A DNA stretch of 17,741 nt from an uncultured Eubacteriales bacterium (GTDB lineage: Bacteria; Bacillota; Clostridia; Oscillospirales; Oscillospiraceae). Position 1 is the stretch's first letter. Each line of letters starts with the position of its first letter. Shown here piece by piece: positions 1-8,200 of this stretch. Below the pieces are notes generated by a model. That model saw nothing but the letters and a program-made list of their open reading frames with translations, did not search any database and was not told the origin of the DNA. The translations under genes were made by a program, and so were the position numbers. The stretch covers positions 1-17,741 of the forward strand of contig URWG01000022.1 in the NCBI GenBank assembly GCA_900551495.1, given 5' to 3'.

Positions 1-2
1 CA

Positions 3-599
3 TCGGTGATCATAGAGAACACGCAGTGGAATGACTTTGATCTCGCTGTTGCTTTTTATGAGAATCAGGTGTTCAGTTTCTCTTCCACCGGGAAGAACTT
101 CGCCATCACCAAAAAGGATATGACCAAGAGATTCGGCAGGCTGATTGCAGCGTGCGCTCGGCTTCGTAACGCTACCATAATGCACAGGGACTACAAGGAT
201 TGTATTTCCTACGGTGCCGGTGAAGATGCGTTCATTCTGCTGGACCCTCCGTACAAGGGTACAGAGGATTACTATCAGAAGTCGAGCTTCGGCAGCGATG
301 AACACGCTAAATTGTTTGGGTTTATGAATGAAGTGCATGAGCAATTCCATGGCTCCTGCAAGTTCCTCATCACCTACAACAACGATCCATATATCCGGGA
401 ATTGGCGGATCACTATGGATTCGATTCTTTCGTGCAGGAGCGTCTTCACAATATGCGCCAAGCCACAAAGCCGGGTGATATGTTTGAGGAACTCTTGATC
501 GGAAACTATGATCTGGTGAAACAGGCAGAGATCAATAATCATTTCCTGCTTGAGCAATCCCGGCAAATGACCCTGTTCGATTACCAATACGATTATTGA
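3..599 (+). CDS. DNA adenine methylase (D12 class), 3' part only
   Basis: N6-adenine methyltransferase of the Dam/D12 class, which transfers a methyl group from SAM to adenine in DNA. The reading frame is open to the left edge of the window, so the N-terminal SAM-binding part (the F-x-G-x-G region) lies outside. What remains shows the catalytic motif IV as LLDPPYKG near 225-260, preceded by a region resembling FSSTGKNF and followed by a conserved LITYNND segment; the tail ends in MTLFDYQYDY. The GTG at 6 is only the first possible start inside the window, not the real one. Genes of this kind are common cargo of conjugative elements and phages. The next gene follows after 16 bases, so they are probably cotranscribed. 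Confidence 0.85.
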   Translation, partial: SVIIENTQWNDFDLAVAFYENQVFSFSSTGKNFAITKKDMTKRFGRLIAACARLRNATIMHRDYKDCISYGAGEDAFILLDPPYKGTEDYYQKSSFGSDEHAKLFGFMNEVHEQFHGSCKFLITYNNDPYIRELADHYGFDSFVQERLHNMRQATKPGDMFEELLIGNYDLVKQAEINNHFLLEQSRQMTLFDYQYDY

Positions 600-615
600 G
601 AAGGAGGAAAAATAA

Positions 616-798
616 GTGGAAATAAAAACTGAGATTACGATATCATTGCCGCCTATGCTGGCAGCCGCACTTGGAATCACCGAAGATACCTTGTTCGAGA
701 CTTATTTTGACGGTAACTGCCTCAGAGTGAGGACTCTGGATGAGGAAGAAGTGGAAAGTGCAATACTCGCCGGTCTGGAGGATGCGTTCGATGATTGA
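616..798 (+). CDS. Small acidic protein, possible AbrB/SpoVT-like fold
   Basis: A 60-residue protein starting at GTG with a near-perfect Shine-Dalgarno AAGGAGG at 601-607, eight bases upstream. The sequence has a beta-rich N-terminus (KTEITISLPPMLAAALGI) followed by a segment with TLFETYFDGNCLRVRTLDEE and an acidic tail. The phrase pattern 'LPxxLxxxLGIxxDxxFExxxDGxxIxVRxL' recalls small AbrB/MazE-type DNA-binding or antitoxin-like proteins of clostridial mobile elements, but this is pattern resemblance only and no partner toxin is visible. It sits directly behind the methylase, and its last eight bases overlap the start of the next gene, indicating translational coupling. Confidence 0.6.
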   Translation: MEIKTEITISLPPMLAAALGITEDTLFETYFDGNCLRVRTLDEEEVESAILAGLEDAFDD

Positions 799-1066
799 GG
801 CAATTATCCATTATCATGATTCAACGCTCATTGAGGATGGTTATGACGATCCCTTTACCGTGGGCAGTTCCTTCCTCCGTGACTACGCCTGGGCAATTGA
901 GGACGCTATCGAGAAGGATCGCCGTCTGGATGATCAGGATATGGCGCAGTATTTCCATGAAGATGCCGGTCTCAAAAACAAGCTGGCTTCTATGGTGTGG
1001 GGTGTGGAAGTTTACAGGGGTGAACTCTTCGGCAAAATGAACAATACGACCAGTTTTGCGAGCTGA
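791..1066 (+). CDS. Mobile-element accessory protein, probably C-terminally truncated
   Basis: A 91-residue unrecognised protein. The start ATG at 791 overlaps the previous stop codon, with GGAGG at 777-781 as ribosome binding site; the longer frame opening at 740 would overlap the previous gene by 59 bases and is unlikely. The protein begins MIEAIIHYHDSTLIEDGYDD and is rich in acidic residues and aromatics up to VEVYRGELFGKM, then ends in a low-complexity tail NNTTSFAS. That tail looks out of frame: the DNA after about 1040 reads much better in the frame of the downstream pRiA4b-like gene. I infer that a deletion removed the true C-terminus of this protein and the N-terminus of the next one. 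Function unknown. Confidence 0.5.
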   Translation: MIEAIIHYHDSTLIEDGYDDPFTVGSSFLRDYAWAIEDAIEKDRRLDDQDMAQYFHEDAGLKNKLASMVWGVEVYRGELFGKMNNTTSFAS

Positions 1067-1416
1067 CAGCGTTTACGACCGTCCGAATGCAGGCACAAAG
1101 CGACCGGATCAATTACCTGTATGACTACGGCGATGGCTGGGAAGTGTCGATCGAACTCACGCAGGATTATTATGCGAACGACCTTGAAGGACAAGATGGT
1201 TCTGTAATACGCGCCGTTCTGGATGGCCACGCTCCGGTTTGCGTTGCAGCAGACGGACTTCCTGTTTTTGATGATGTTGGAGGAGTCGGTGGTTACATCG
1301 ATTTTCTGACAACAATCCATCGGAGCGAGGACGAAGAAGAGCGAGGACAAGCTCGTGAGTGGGCAAGCTCACTTGGATGGACTGGACGAGCGATCAAACC
1401 GCAGAATCTCCTTTGA
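1024..1416 (+). pseudogene. pRiA4b ORF-3-like protein, N-terminally truncated
   Basis: C-terminal portion of a plasmid pRiA4b ORF-3 family protein (a family of unknown function common on plasmids and integrative elements). Diagnostic features are INYLYDYGDGWEVSIEL near 1117-1167, then CVAADGLPVFDDVGGVGGY, and a terminal EWASSLGW, matching the family's Y-D-F-G-D-x-W and G-G-x-x-G-Y blocks. The frame is open upstream from 1024 and reads as plausible protein (DQFCELTAFTTVRM) before the first ATG at 1087. The coding sequence therefore started further upstream, and its N-terminal third is missing. No ribosome binding site precedes 1087. The gene directly abuts the end of the truncated ORF at 791-1066, so the pair looks like a deletion scar. 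Confidence 0.65.
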
Positions 1417-1442
1417 CGATTTGAGGTGATATCTTTTTCGGT
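1412..1442 (+). repeat. Conserved 3'-box, copy A (left half)
   Basis: The end of the pRiA4b-like gene runs into TTTGACGATTTGAGGTGAT followed by ATCTTTTTCGGT. The same stretch, with few differences, follows the sirtuin remnant at 9972. The core GTGATATCTTTTTCGGT is repeated at 1551 with one difference. Confidence 0.6.
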
Positions 1443-1550
1443 TCGCAATGGAAAGAGCAAGAAAGACCTCCGACCACAATGGTCGAAGGCAAAAAGAATA
1501 TAAAAAAGTCCGAAAATGCCTTGTCACAAGCGGATTTTCCTAAAAATCCT

Positions 1551-1578
1551 GTGATATCTTTCTCGGTGCTACGAGCCA
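1551..1578 (+). repeat. Conserved 3'-box, copy B (right half)
   Basis: Direct repeat of the core of copy A (GTGATATCTTTCTCGGT) continuing into GCTACGAGCCA, which copy A lacks and copy C at 9972-10013 has. A and B together equal one full box split by about 108 bases. Like copy C, it is followed at once by a hairpin terminator. Confidence 0.6.
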
Positions 1579-1583
1579 CAAAG

Positions 1584-1621
1584 GTACGGTAGCAATGATA
1601 CAAATTGCTACCGTACTTTTT
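1584..1621 (+). terminator. Rho-independent terminator
   Basis: Perfect 13-bp stem GTACGGTAGCAAT / ATTGCTACCGTAC with a seven-base loop, followed by five Ts. It closes the region 1 plus-strand genes. Confidence 0.85.
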
Positions 1622-1656
1622 AATTATTCCCTATGAAAATCCCTTGGTATAAAGCC

Positions 1657-1706
1657 AAAAGCGAGGTTAGTGGGTTCACATCAGAACCTGCCAACCTCGC
1701 TTTTTT
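1657..1706 (+). terminator. Rho-independent terminator
   Basis: Stem GCGAGGTT (1661-1668) with AACCTCGC (1693-1700), preceded by four As and followed by six Ts, so it could work in both directions. The loop contains a secondary pairing GGGTTC / GAACC. It is a second terminator only 40 bases after the first. Confidence 0.7.
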
Positions 1707-1763
1707 CGTTTATGGAGTTTCCGAGCAAACGCTACCGCCGGAAAAAGTGAACCCGCTCTGCCT

Positions 1764-1816
1764 AACCTTTTAATTTTTCTGGAATAATTAAAAGGTTCGA
1801 GGAAAAATTAAAAGGT
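1764..1816. repeat. 15-bp perfect inverted repeat with nested third copy
   Basis: ACCTTTTAATTTTTC at 1765-1779 is exactly complementary to GAAAAATTAAAAGGT at 1802-1816. A third copy of the AATTAAAAGGT core lies between them at 1786-1796 and pairs over 12 bp with the left arm (1764-1775 / 1786-1797). Two direct copies plus one inverted copy within 53 bases resembles a recombinase or regulator binding site. No T-tract makes it a terminator. Confidence 0.55.
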
Positions 1817-1828
1817 ATCTTTAGATTA

Positions 1829-1935
1829 TTATTTGGAAAAAGCTCGAACAAACTCCTGTTCGCTGATTCTCATTCTTGCAGCAAATCCATCGTAATCCGT
1901 TGCGTCCGCAGGGATTTTCAATCCGTGTTTCGTAA
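1829..1935 (-). pseudogene. C-terminal fragment of an unrecognised gene
   Basis: The minus strand reads ITKHGLKIPADATDYDGFAA, then RMRISEQEFVRAFSK and a double stop (TAA TAA at about 1831-1826). The composition is protein-like and the frame is open to a stop just inside the structured repeat. The fragment begins exactly where repeat copy 1 begins (1936), so the repeat or a rearrangement at it has cut off the rest of the gene. I do not recognise the family; a mobile-element protein is likely from context. Confidence 0.4.
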
Positions 1936-2058
1936 TATAGCGCCAAAGGCGCGTCAAGAACTACATGAGACGGCTTTTGTGGCTTTTGCCACAAAAGGGC
2001 AACACAAAAAGCGGTGCCTTCTTAATAGAAACCAAAGGTTTTTATTAAGAATTAGTAT
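1936..2058 (+). repeat. Structured dispersed repeat, copy 1 (5' end missing)
   Basis: Starts at TATAGCGCCAAAGGCGCGTCA, shared with copies 3 and 4, then continues ACATGAGACGGC as in copy 3. The central hairpin has a completely different sequence (CTTTTGTGGC / GCCACAAAAG, perfect 10 bp) in the same position as the GCATCGTGCG hairpin of copy 3. It ends with a TTCTTAATA / TATTAAGAA hairpin and AGTAT. It lacks the left module (AGAATCTG arm and AAAAGCTT hairpin). Confidence 0.7.
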
Positions 2059-2084
2059 CAGATTCGGGGATTCTCCACGACAAA

Positions 2085-2110
2085 GCCGCCCGGCAGTGCT
2101 GCCGGGCGGC
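2085..2110 (-). terminator. GC-rich hairpin, probable terminator of the SLH operon
   Basis: Perfect stem GCCGCCCGGCA / TGCCGGGCGGC with a GTGC loop. Read on the minus strand it ends GGCGGCTTTG, a short T-run, 180 bases past the stop codon of the surface-protein gene. On the plus strand the following bases are TGGTTTCAATTTT, so it could act in that direction too. Confidence 0.5.
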
Positions 2111-2145
2111 TGGTTTCAATTTTGCTTTGAATGTTTGAAAGACTT

Positions 2146-2290
2146 ATACTAGAATTTGATAAAAAGCAGCTTTTTATAGCACCGAAGGTGCGTCAAATTC
2201 TGCACAAGACGGCGCAGCGTGCGTTAGCACGATGCGAGTGTGAGCAGCACACGGGATTCTTGATGAAAGAATTGAATCAGGAATCAGTAT
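2146..2290 (+). repeat. Structured dispersed repeat, copy 2
   Basis: Full-length copy running from ATACTAGAATTTGA to GAATCAGTAT. It carries the same modules as copy 3 in opposite orientation: outer arms AGAATTTGA / TCAAATTCT, an AAAAGCAGCTTTT hairpin, GCACC-GAA-GGTGC, the GCAGCGTGC...GCACGATGC hairpin, GTGTG...CACAC, and the GATTCTTGAT...ATCAGGAATC hairpin. Two stems differ from copy 3 by paired, compensating changes. The last base of the repeat is also the last base of the stop codon of the SLH-protein gene. Confidence 0.8.
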
Positions 2291-5200
2291 TACTTAGTCA
2301 GCACATTCTGCACATAGCGCATGAGGATGGCGGCAACCTGTGCGCGGGTGGCGTCGCCTTGGGGCGCAAGGGTCACGGTTTCGCCGCTTCTCATTCCGTT
2401 GATCAGACCTTCCGCATTCGCCCAACGCATGGCTTCTGCGGCATAGGGGCTGACCTTTTCGATGTCGGGGTATTCCTCCGCATAATCACCGTCGTTCAGG
2501 GGCAGACCCTTGAACTTCGTGTAACGGTAGAGGATGGTTGCCATCTGTTCACGGGTGATCTTGCCGTCCGGGTCGAAGATATTCTCCTCCACACCGAGGA
2601 CAATGCCATTCTCCGCAGCCCAGACCACCGCATCGGTGTACCACATGCCGTCGGCAATGTCCTTGAAGGGATTCTCGGCATTCGTCTCCGGCTTGCCCTC
2701 CAGACGGTACAGCACGGTGACCAGCATGGCACGGGTCATGGTAGCCTCGGGGTCGAAGGTGGTTTCGGAGGTGCCGTAGAACAAGCCGGCCTTCAAGACA
2801 AAGTCGATGCCGACGTGTGCCCAGTTGCTTTCGTCGGGAACGTCCACATAAGCCTTGCTGGGACAGCCGTTGCCGCCGTCGCAGGAGGTGAGCATGGGAA
2901 TGGTGGCTTCCTTGGTTGCGCCGCAGTTGACACAGGTTTGCACCAGAATGCCGGTCTCCGTCAGCGTGGGAGCAGAGGCGACCTTGCCCTCGTCCCAGTT
3001 ATGGCCGGTGGGTGCAACATAAGTATCGGTGTACGCATAGTCGCAGTTCTTGCAGGCATGGGTGGTGAAGCCCAGCTCGGTGCAGGTCGGTTCCGTGACG
3101 GTGGCAACCAGCGCATGGTCGACCTTGGCGATGGGCACGGTGTAGGTCTCGCCGCAGGAGCAGGTGTAGAGCATTTCGCCTTCCTCGGTGCAGGTGGGTT
3201 CCTTGGTCACGGCGCCGTCGTCGAAGCTGTGACCGATGGGCGCGACGTAATCGGAGGTGTAGCTTTCCTTGCAGCGGGAGCAGGTGTAGGTGGTGAAGCC
3301 CATTTCGGTATGGGTCGGCTCCGTTACCGCGGAGGTCCAGATATGGCCGCCATCCACGAAGGTGTCTACGAAGCTGCTGCCGCAGACATCACAGGTGTGC
3401 GTGGTGTAGCCAGAGCTGGTACAGGTAGGATCCGTGACCGTGGTGGTGTAGGTGCAGGGCTCCACCTTGCCGCAGATCTCGCAGACCTGTTCGTGCAGAC
3501 CGTTTTTGCCCACGCGGCAGGCGCCGTAAGCGTGGGTATGGTTCGGGTCGAGGGACCACTTGGCAAAGAGGATCAGATTGCCCGTCTGCTCCGTGCCGAT
3601 CTCCGTGATGTGCTGGGTGAGGGCAGCATCGGTGTACCAGCCCTCGAACAGGTAGTTCTCCCGGGTGGCATCTGCAAGCTCTGCACCCACACCATAGACA
3701 TATTCGGTGGGGTTGGAGGCTGCGTTTTCGCCGCCGTTCAGAATGTAGGTAATGGTGAAGACGCCGGGGGCGTATTTACCGTAGACGGTGGTGTCTGCGG
3801 TGATGGGCTTGGAGAAGTCGAAGGGGGTGGTGCGTCCCTCGTCGGCAAACCAGCCCTGGAAGATGTAGCCGGGGATATTCCCATCGGCGGGAGTCACGGT
3901 GCTGCCGGACTTGACACCCACCACGGTTGCATTTTCGCCCTCAATGCCCGTTTCAAAGCGGACGGTCACGCCGAAGGTGGGATAGCCCTGGTTCGCAGCG
4001 GGATCGACGAACCATCCACGATTCTCTTCGTTCCCGTTTTCGCTGACAAAGGCATTGAGCAGCTCTACCAGCCCATCTTCGGACTGCATTTGCTCGCGGG
4101 TGAGGACGGTCGCGTTGCCGTTGGCGCCGACGCTGGCGAGCTGTGTGTAGCAGTGGGTTGCAGTGGCACGGTTATAGTTATCCCTTCCGCCTTCAAAGGT
4201 GCCGCAATAAGAATGCGTCATGTTAACGGTTTTCAGAGTCACCGCTGCAGCAGCGTAGCAATTGGAAGCGGTCGCACTACTGACAGCCTTTCCGAACAGG
4301 CCGCCGGTATGAGCAGTGCCCTCCCTACTCAGATTCATGGTATTCACATTGGCGATGGCATAACAGTTTTCCACAGTGGACTCTTCTTCGACAACGCCGA
4401 CAAGCCCGCCGGTGTGGACAACGATATACGACGCATTTTGGGCGTCTGAGCAGACGGTGCCGACAAAGCCGCAATTCCGGAGGGTGGAATTGATTACATA
4501 GCCTGCAAGACCGCCGGTCCGGTAATATCCCCTGAATTTGCCGGATAACAGCACATCACCGGACACCTGCAGGTCTGTGATCTCTGCACCGCTCGCCACT
4601 CCGAACAAGCCTGCAGCGATCTTGCTTTCTGCATCGCCATTCAGGCAGACCCGCATTCCGCTGACCCTGTGCAGGCCGCCGCGGAAGGTGCCGCTGAAGG
4701 GCAATTCGGTATTCATGGTTACTGCTTTTCCAATGGGAACCCAAAGGTGTGCGCTGAGGTCAATATCCGCCGTCAGCGTGACCGTAAAGCCCTCGAAGGT
4801 GTTTCCGTCGTTGACCTTCTTTGCGAGGGCCGCCAGATCGGCAGCGTCGGAAATGACCCAGTTGCCCGGCTCGGAGGCGTAGAGCGCCGCGTCGTAATTT
4901 CCGTCGTCCGTCCAAAGTCCGCCTGCCTTGGAGAACTGCGCCAGGAGCACCTCGCCGCAGACAGAGCAGTGCATTCCCTTTGTCAAAGTATCCGTTTCGG
5001 CATCGTCCACAACGGTATGGCCAAGGGGAGCCAGAGGTGTACGCTCCTGCAGCACCTCGCCGCAGCGGTCGCAGGAAATGGCATCCGACCAGCCGGCTTC
5101 GGCACAGGTGGGTGCGGTGCCGGAGACAGTCACTTCATGGTGCCCCAGCTTTTCCACCTTGCCGGTGATATTGGTTGCGCCGCAGCGTTCACAGGTGCCG

Positions 5201-8200
5201 ACCCGTTCGCCGTCCTCGGTGCAGGTGGGTTCCTTCGTCACGGTGCCGTTTTTGACATTGTGACCCAGTGCGGGGATGGTGGTCTGCTCTACCAGAACCA
5301 ACTTGCAGCGGTCGCAATGCTTGCCCTCGGTGAGGCCGTCTTCGGTACAGGTGGGTTCCTGACGGGAATCGACCACTTCGTCGTGGCCCAGAGGGTCTCC
5401 ATGGGAGAAGGTGGCTTCATGCTCGGTGCCCTCGGAGCTTGCGCCGCAGACGGTGCAGGACTTGTAATAGACAGCGGCTTCGGTGCAGGTGGCTGCATCC
5501 TTCAAATAGGCATTCTCGGCAACCTCTGCCGTGTAGTTATGACCGCCGGGCTTGCCGTATTCGGCTTTGCAGAAGTCGCAGATGGGGCCGTGGGTGCAGT
5601 CGGCAGCGCCGCCGGAGCAGGCTTCCTTTTCCGTGTGGTTTTTGTCATTACCGCAGACGCGGCTGTGGGTGCCGTCGCCGTTGGAGACCCAGCCGCTCCA
5701 AGCGTGACCCTTCGCTTCTCCGTGGGAGAAGGTGGCTTCAAACGCGGTGCCCTTGGAGCTTTCGCCGCAGACAGCGCAGGACTTATAGTAGACGGCGGCT
5801 TCGGTGCAGGTGGCTTCGGTCTTCAAATACTTGGCGTCGGCAACCTCTGCCGTGAAGTCGTGCGCCGCCAGCTCGCCGTATTCGACTTTACAGGTGTCAC
5901 AGACGGCCTTCTGCTGGCAGGTGGCGGTGCCGCCGGAGCAGTCTTCCTTTTCCTTGTGCTCAGCATCATTGCCGCAGGTGCGGCTGTGGGTGCCGTCGCC
6001 GTTGGAGGTCCAATCGCTCCAATCGTGACCCAGCGCAGGGACAGTAAAGGTGGCGTTGACCCAGTTCTTCGCGCTTTCGCCGCAGACAGAGCAGGATTTG
6101 TAGTAAGTGCCCTCGCCCTCGCAGGTCGGCGGCGTGATCACATATTTCTCATCCTCGACTTCTTCCGTAAACTTGTGCGCAGCCAGAATGCCGTATTCCC
6201 TGCCGCAGACGGAGCAGACGGCCTTCTTCTGGCAGGTGGGGGTGCCGCCGGAGCAGTTCTCATACACGGCGGTCAGGGTGGCATCGGTGGTGGGCATCTT
6301 ACCGGAGTAGGTGGTGCCGGTGCCCACGGTGGTGGTAGTGCCGTTCACGGTCAGCTCCCAGTGGGAGAAGTGCTGGCCGTAGGGTGCGTCCTTGGCGGTG
6401 TAGGTGAAGGCTTCGCCGGGGAGATAGGAGGCAGAGGTGCCTTCCTTCACGTTCACCAGGGTCAGGGTCACCGCCTTCTTTTCCGCGAACCGGACATATT
6501 TGCTGGTGGCAAGAATGGGCTGCGTGGGGGTCTCCACCAGTGCGGCGCCGGCTTCGTCCGCGCCTGCCCAGACGCCGTAGTTGCCGGGGATGGAGGTGTA
6601 CATCGCGTTGGCGCCCGCCTGGGTGGAGGTCAGGACGACGGTGCCGCCGGAGATTTTGTAGGAGCTGCTGTCCGGCTCTGTTTCGGAACCGGATACGACA
6701 TAGAGACCGCAGTTTGCGGTGGATGTACCGGTCACATTGGCGCCGGCAAAGTCTACGATGCCGTCATAGACCAGATAGAAGGGATAGGAGGCAGTAATGT
6801 TGACGGTGCCGCCCTTGAGGGTGGTGGTGCCCTGTGACGCAACGATACCGAGTGCGCCGGTGCTGCCGTCGATCACGCCGCCGGTCATTTCAAAGCCGTA
6901 GTAGAGCTGAGCGCCGGAGCTGTAGCCCGACAGATGCAGCTTGCCGCCGGTCATTTTGTTTTTTGGGTTGAGGGACTGCAGGTCGATTTTGCAGTTTCTG
7001 AAGGTCACCTCCGCACCGGAGAACAGGGATTTGCCCCGGCAAACCATGCCGGTGATGGTGGGGGTGCTGTTTTTGTCGGTGATGTTGACCTTGCCGCCGG
7101 AGAGGGTCATTGTGCTGATGCTGTCCACGAGCTCAACGCCGCTGGCGGTGGCGTTGATGTTCAGCTCGCCGCCGGAAACCGTCAGCTTGCTGTCCGACTG
7201 TTTGGAAAGCCGAATGCCTGTTTCGGCATTGACGGTCACCTTGGCGGTGTTGGAGATTTTCAGCTCTGAGGACGAAGCGCCCAGATAGCCGCAGGCAGCG
7301 GCGGTCAGGGTATGCTCGCCGCCGGTGACGGACAGGGCGGTAGCACTGCCGTTCTGAAGGGCGGTATAGACATTTTCCGTTTTCAGAGAACCGCCGGTCA
7401 CGGTTACCGTGCCGTTGTTATTGATGCCGAGGCAGCTTGCCGCGTCCGCACCGCGAATGCTTAAGGTGCCGCCCTGCATGGCAAAGCTGCTGCCTTCCGT
7501 GACCTGCACACCGTAGGTAGCCTTGGTCACGTTCACGGTGCCGCTCTTTATGGTAATGCTGCCGCCTGATTCCGCCTCAATGCCCAAGGATTCGGATTGG
7601 ATCTCCACATTGGCGTTGTCGAGAATCAATTTGCCGGGGGTTTGGTTTTGGTTTTGCCCGGCAACCATGCCCATCTTGCCGGCGATCAGCGTCAGCTTGC
7701 TGCCGCCGGAAACGGTGAGCTGGCCGGCGGTGTAGACAGGGTACACGCCGCTGATGGAGCCGGAGCAGTTCTGCATCACGTTCACAGCGTTGGGGGCGAA
7801 GTTGACGCCGGAAGAAGCTGTGCCGTTGAGCTTCATGTCAAATACCGTGTCGGTGATGGTGACAGGCGAATAGTTATCCACATAGATACCAAACTGGCAT
7901 TTGTTTGCAACCAGCTTGCAGCCGGAGATGTTGAGCGCGGCGACCGCACGGAACAAGCTGGCATGACCGGCATAGCTTCCGGTGGAGTTGTCGGTCATGC
8001 TGACGGTGAGGTTTTTCATCGTCAGTTTTGCACCGGACATGGGTCTGATGCCCACACGGGTGGTGCCATCTGAATATTCCGTATCATCCACACCGGTACA
8101 TTGGGACGTGATAATGATGGAATCCTTATCCGCGCTGTTGTTGGCGCCGCAGATGGTGGTGTCAGCGAGAACCGCAATACCGTAGTTGGTTCTGATTTTG

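Noticed and set aside
2131..4449. Long plus-strand reading frame of 772 codons
   Set aside because: It is antisense to the SLH-protein gene, whose signal peptide, motifs and ribosome site are unmistakable; the frame is a by-product of repetitive, GC-rich codons.
5398..6257. Regular spaced repeats as a CRISPR array
   Set aside because: The period is about 318 bases and in frame; these are protein-coding repeats, with no short palindromic repeat or cas gene.
4669..6837. Long plus-strand reading frame of 722 codons
   Set aside because: Antisense shadow of the beta-helix and CxxC-repeat parts of the same gene; glycine/alanine-rich nonsense without a start signal.
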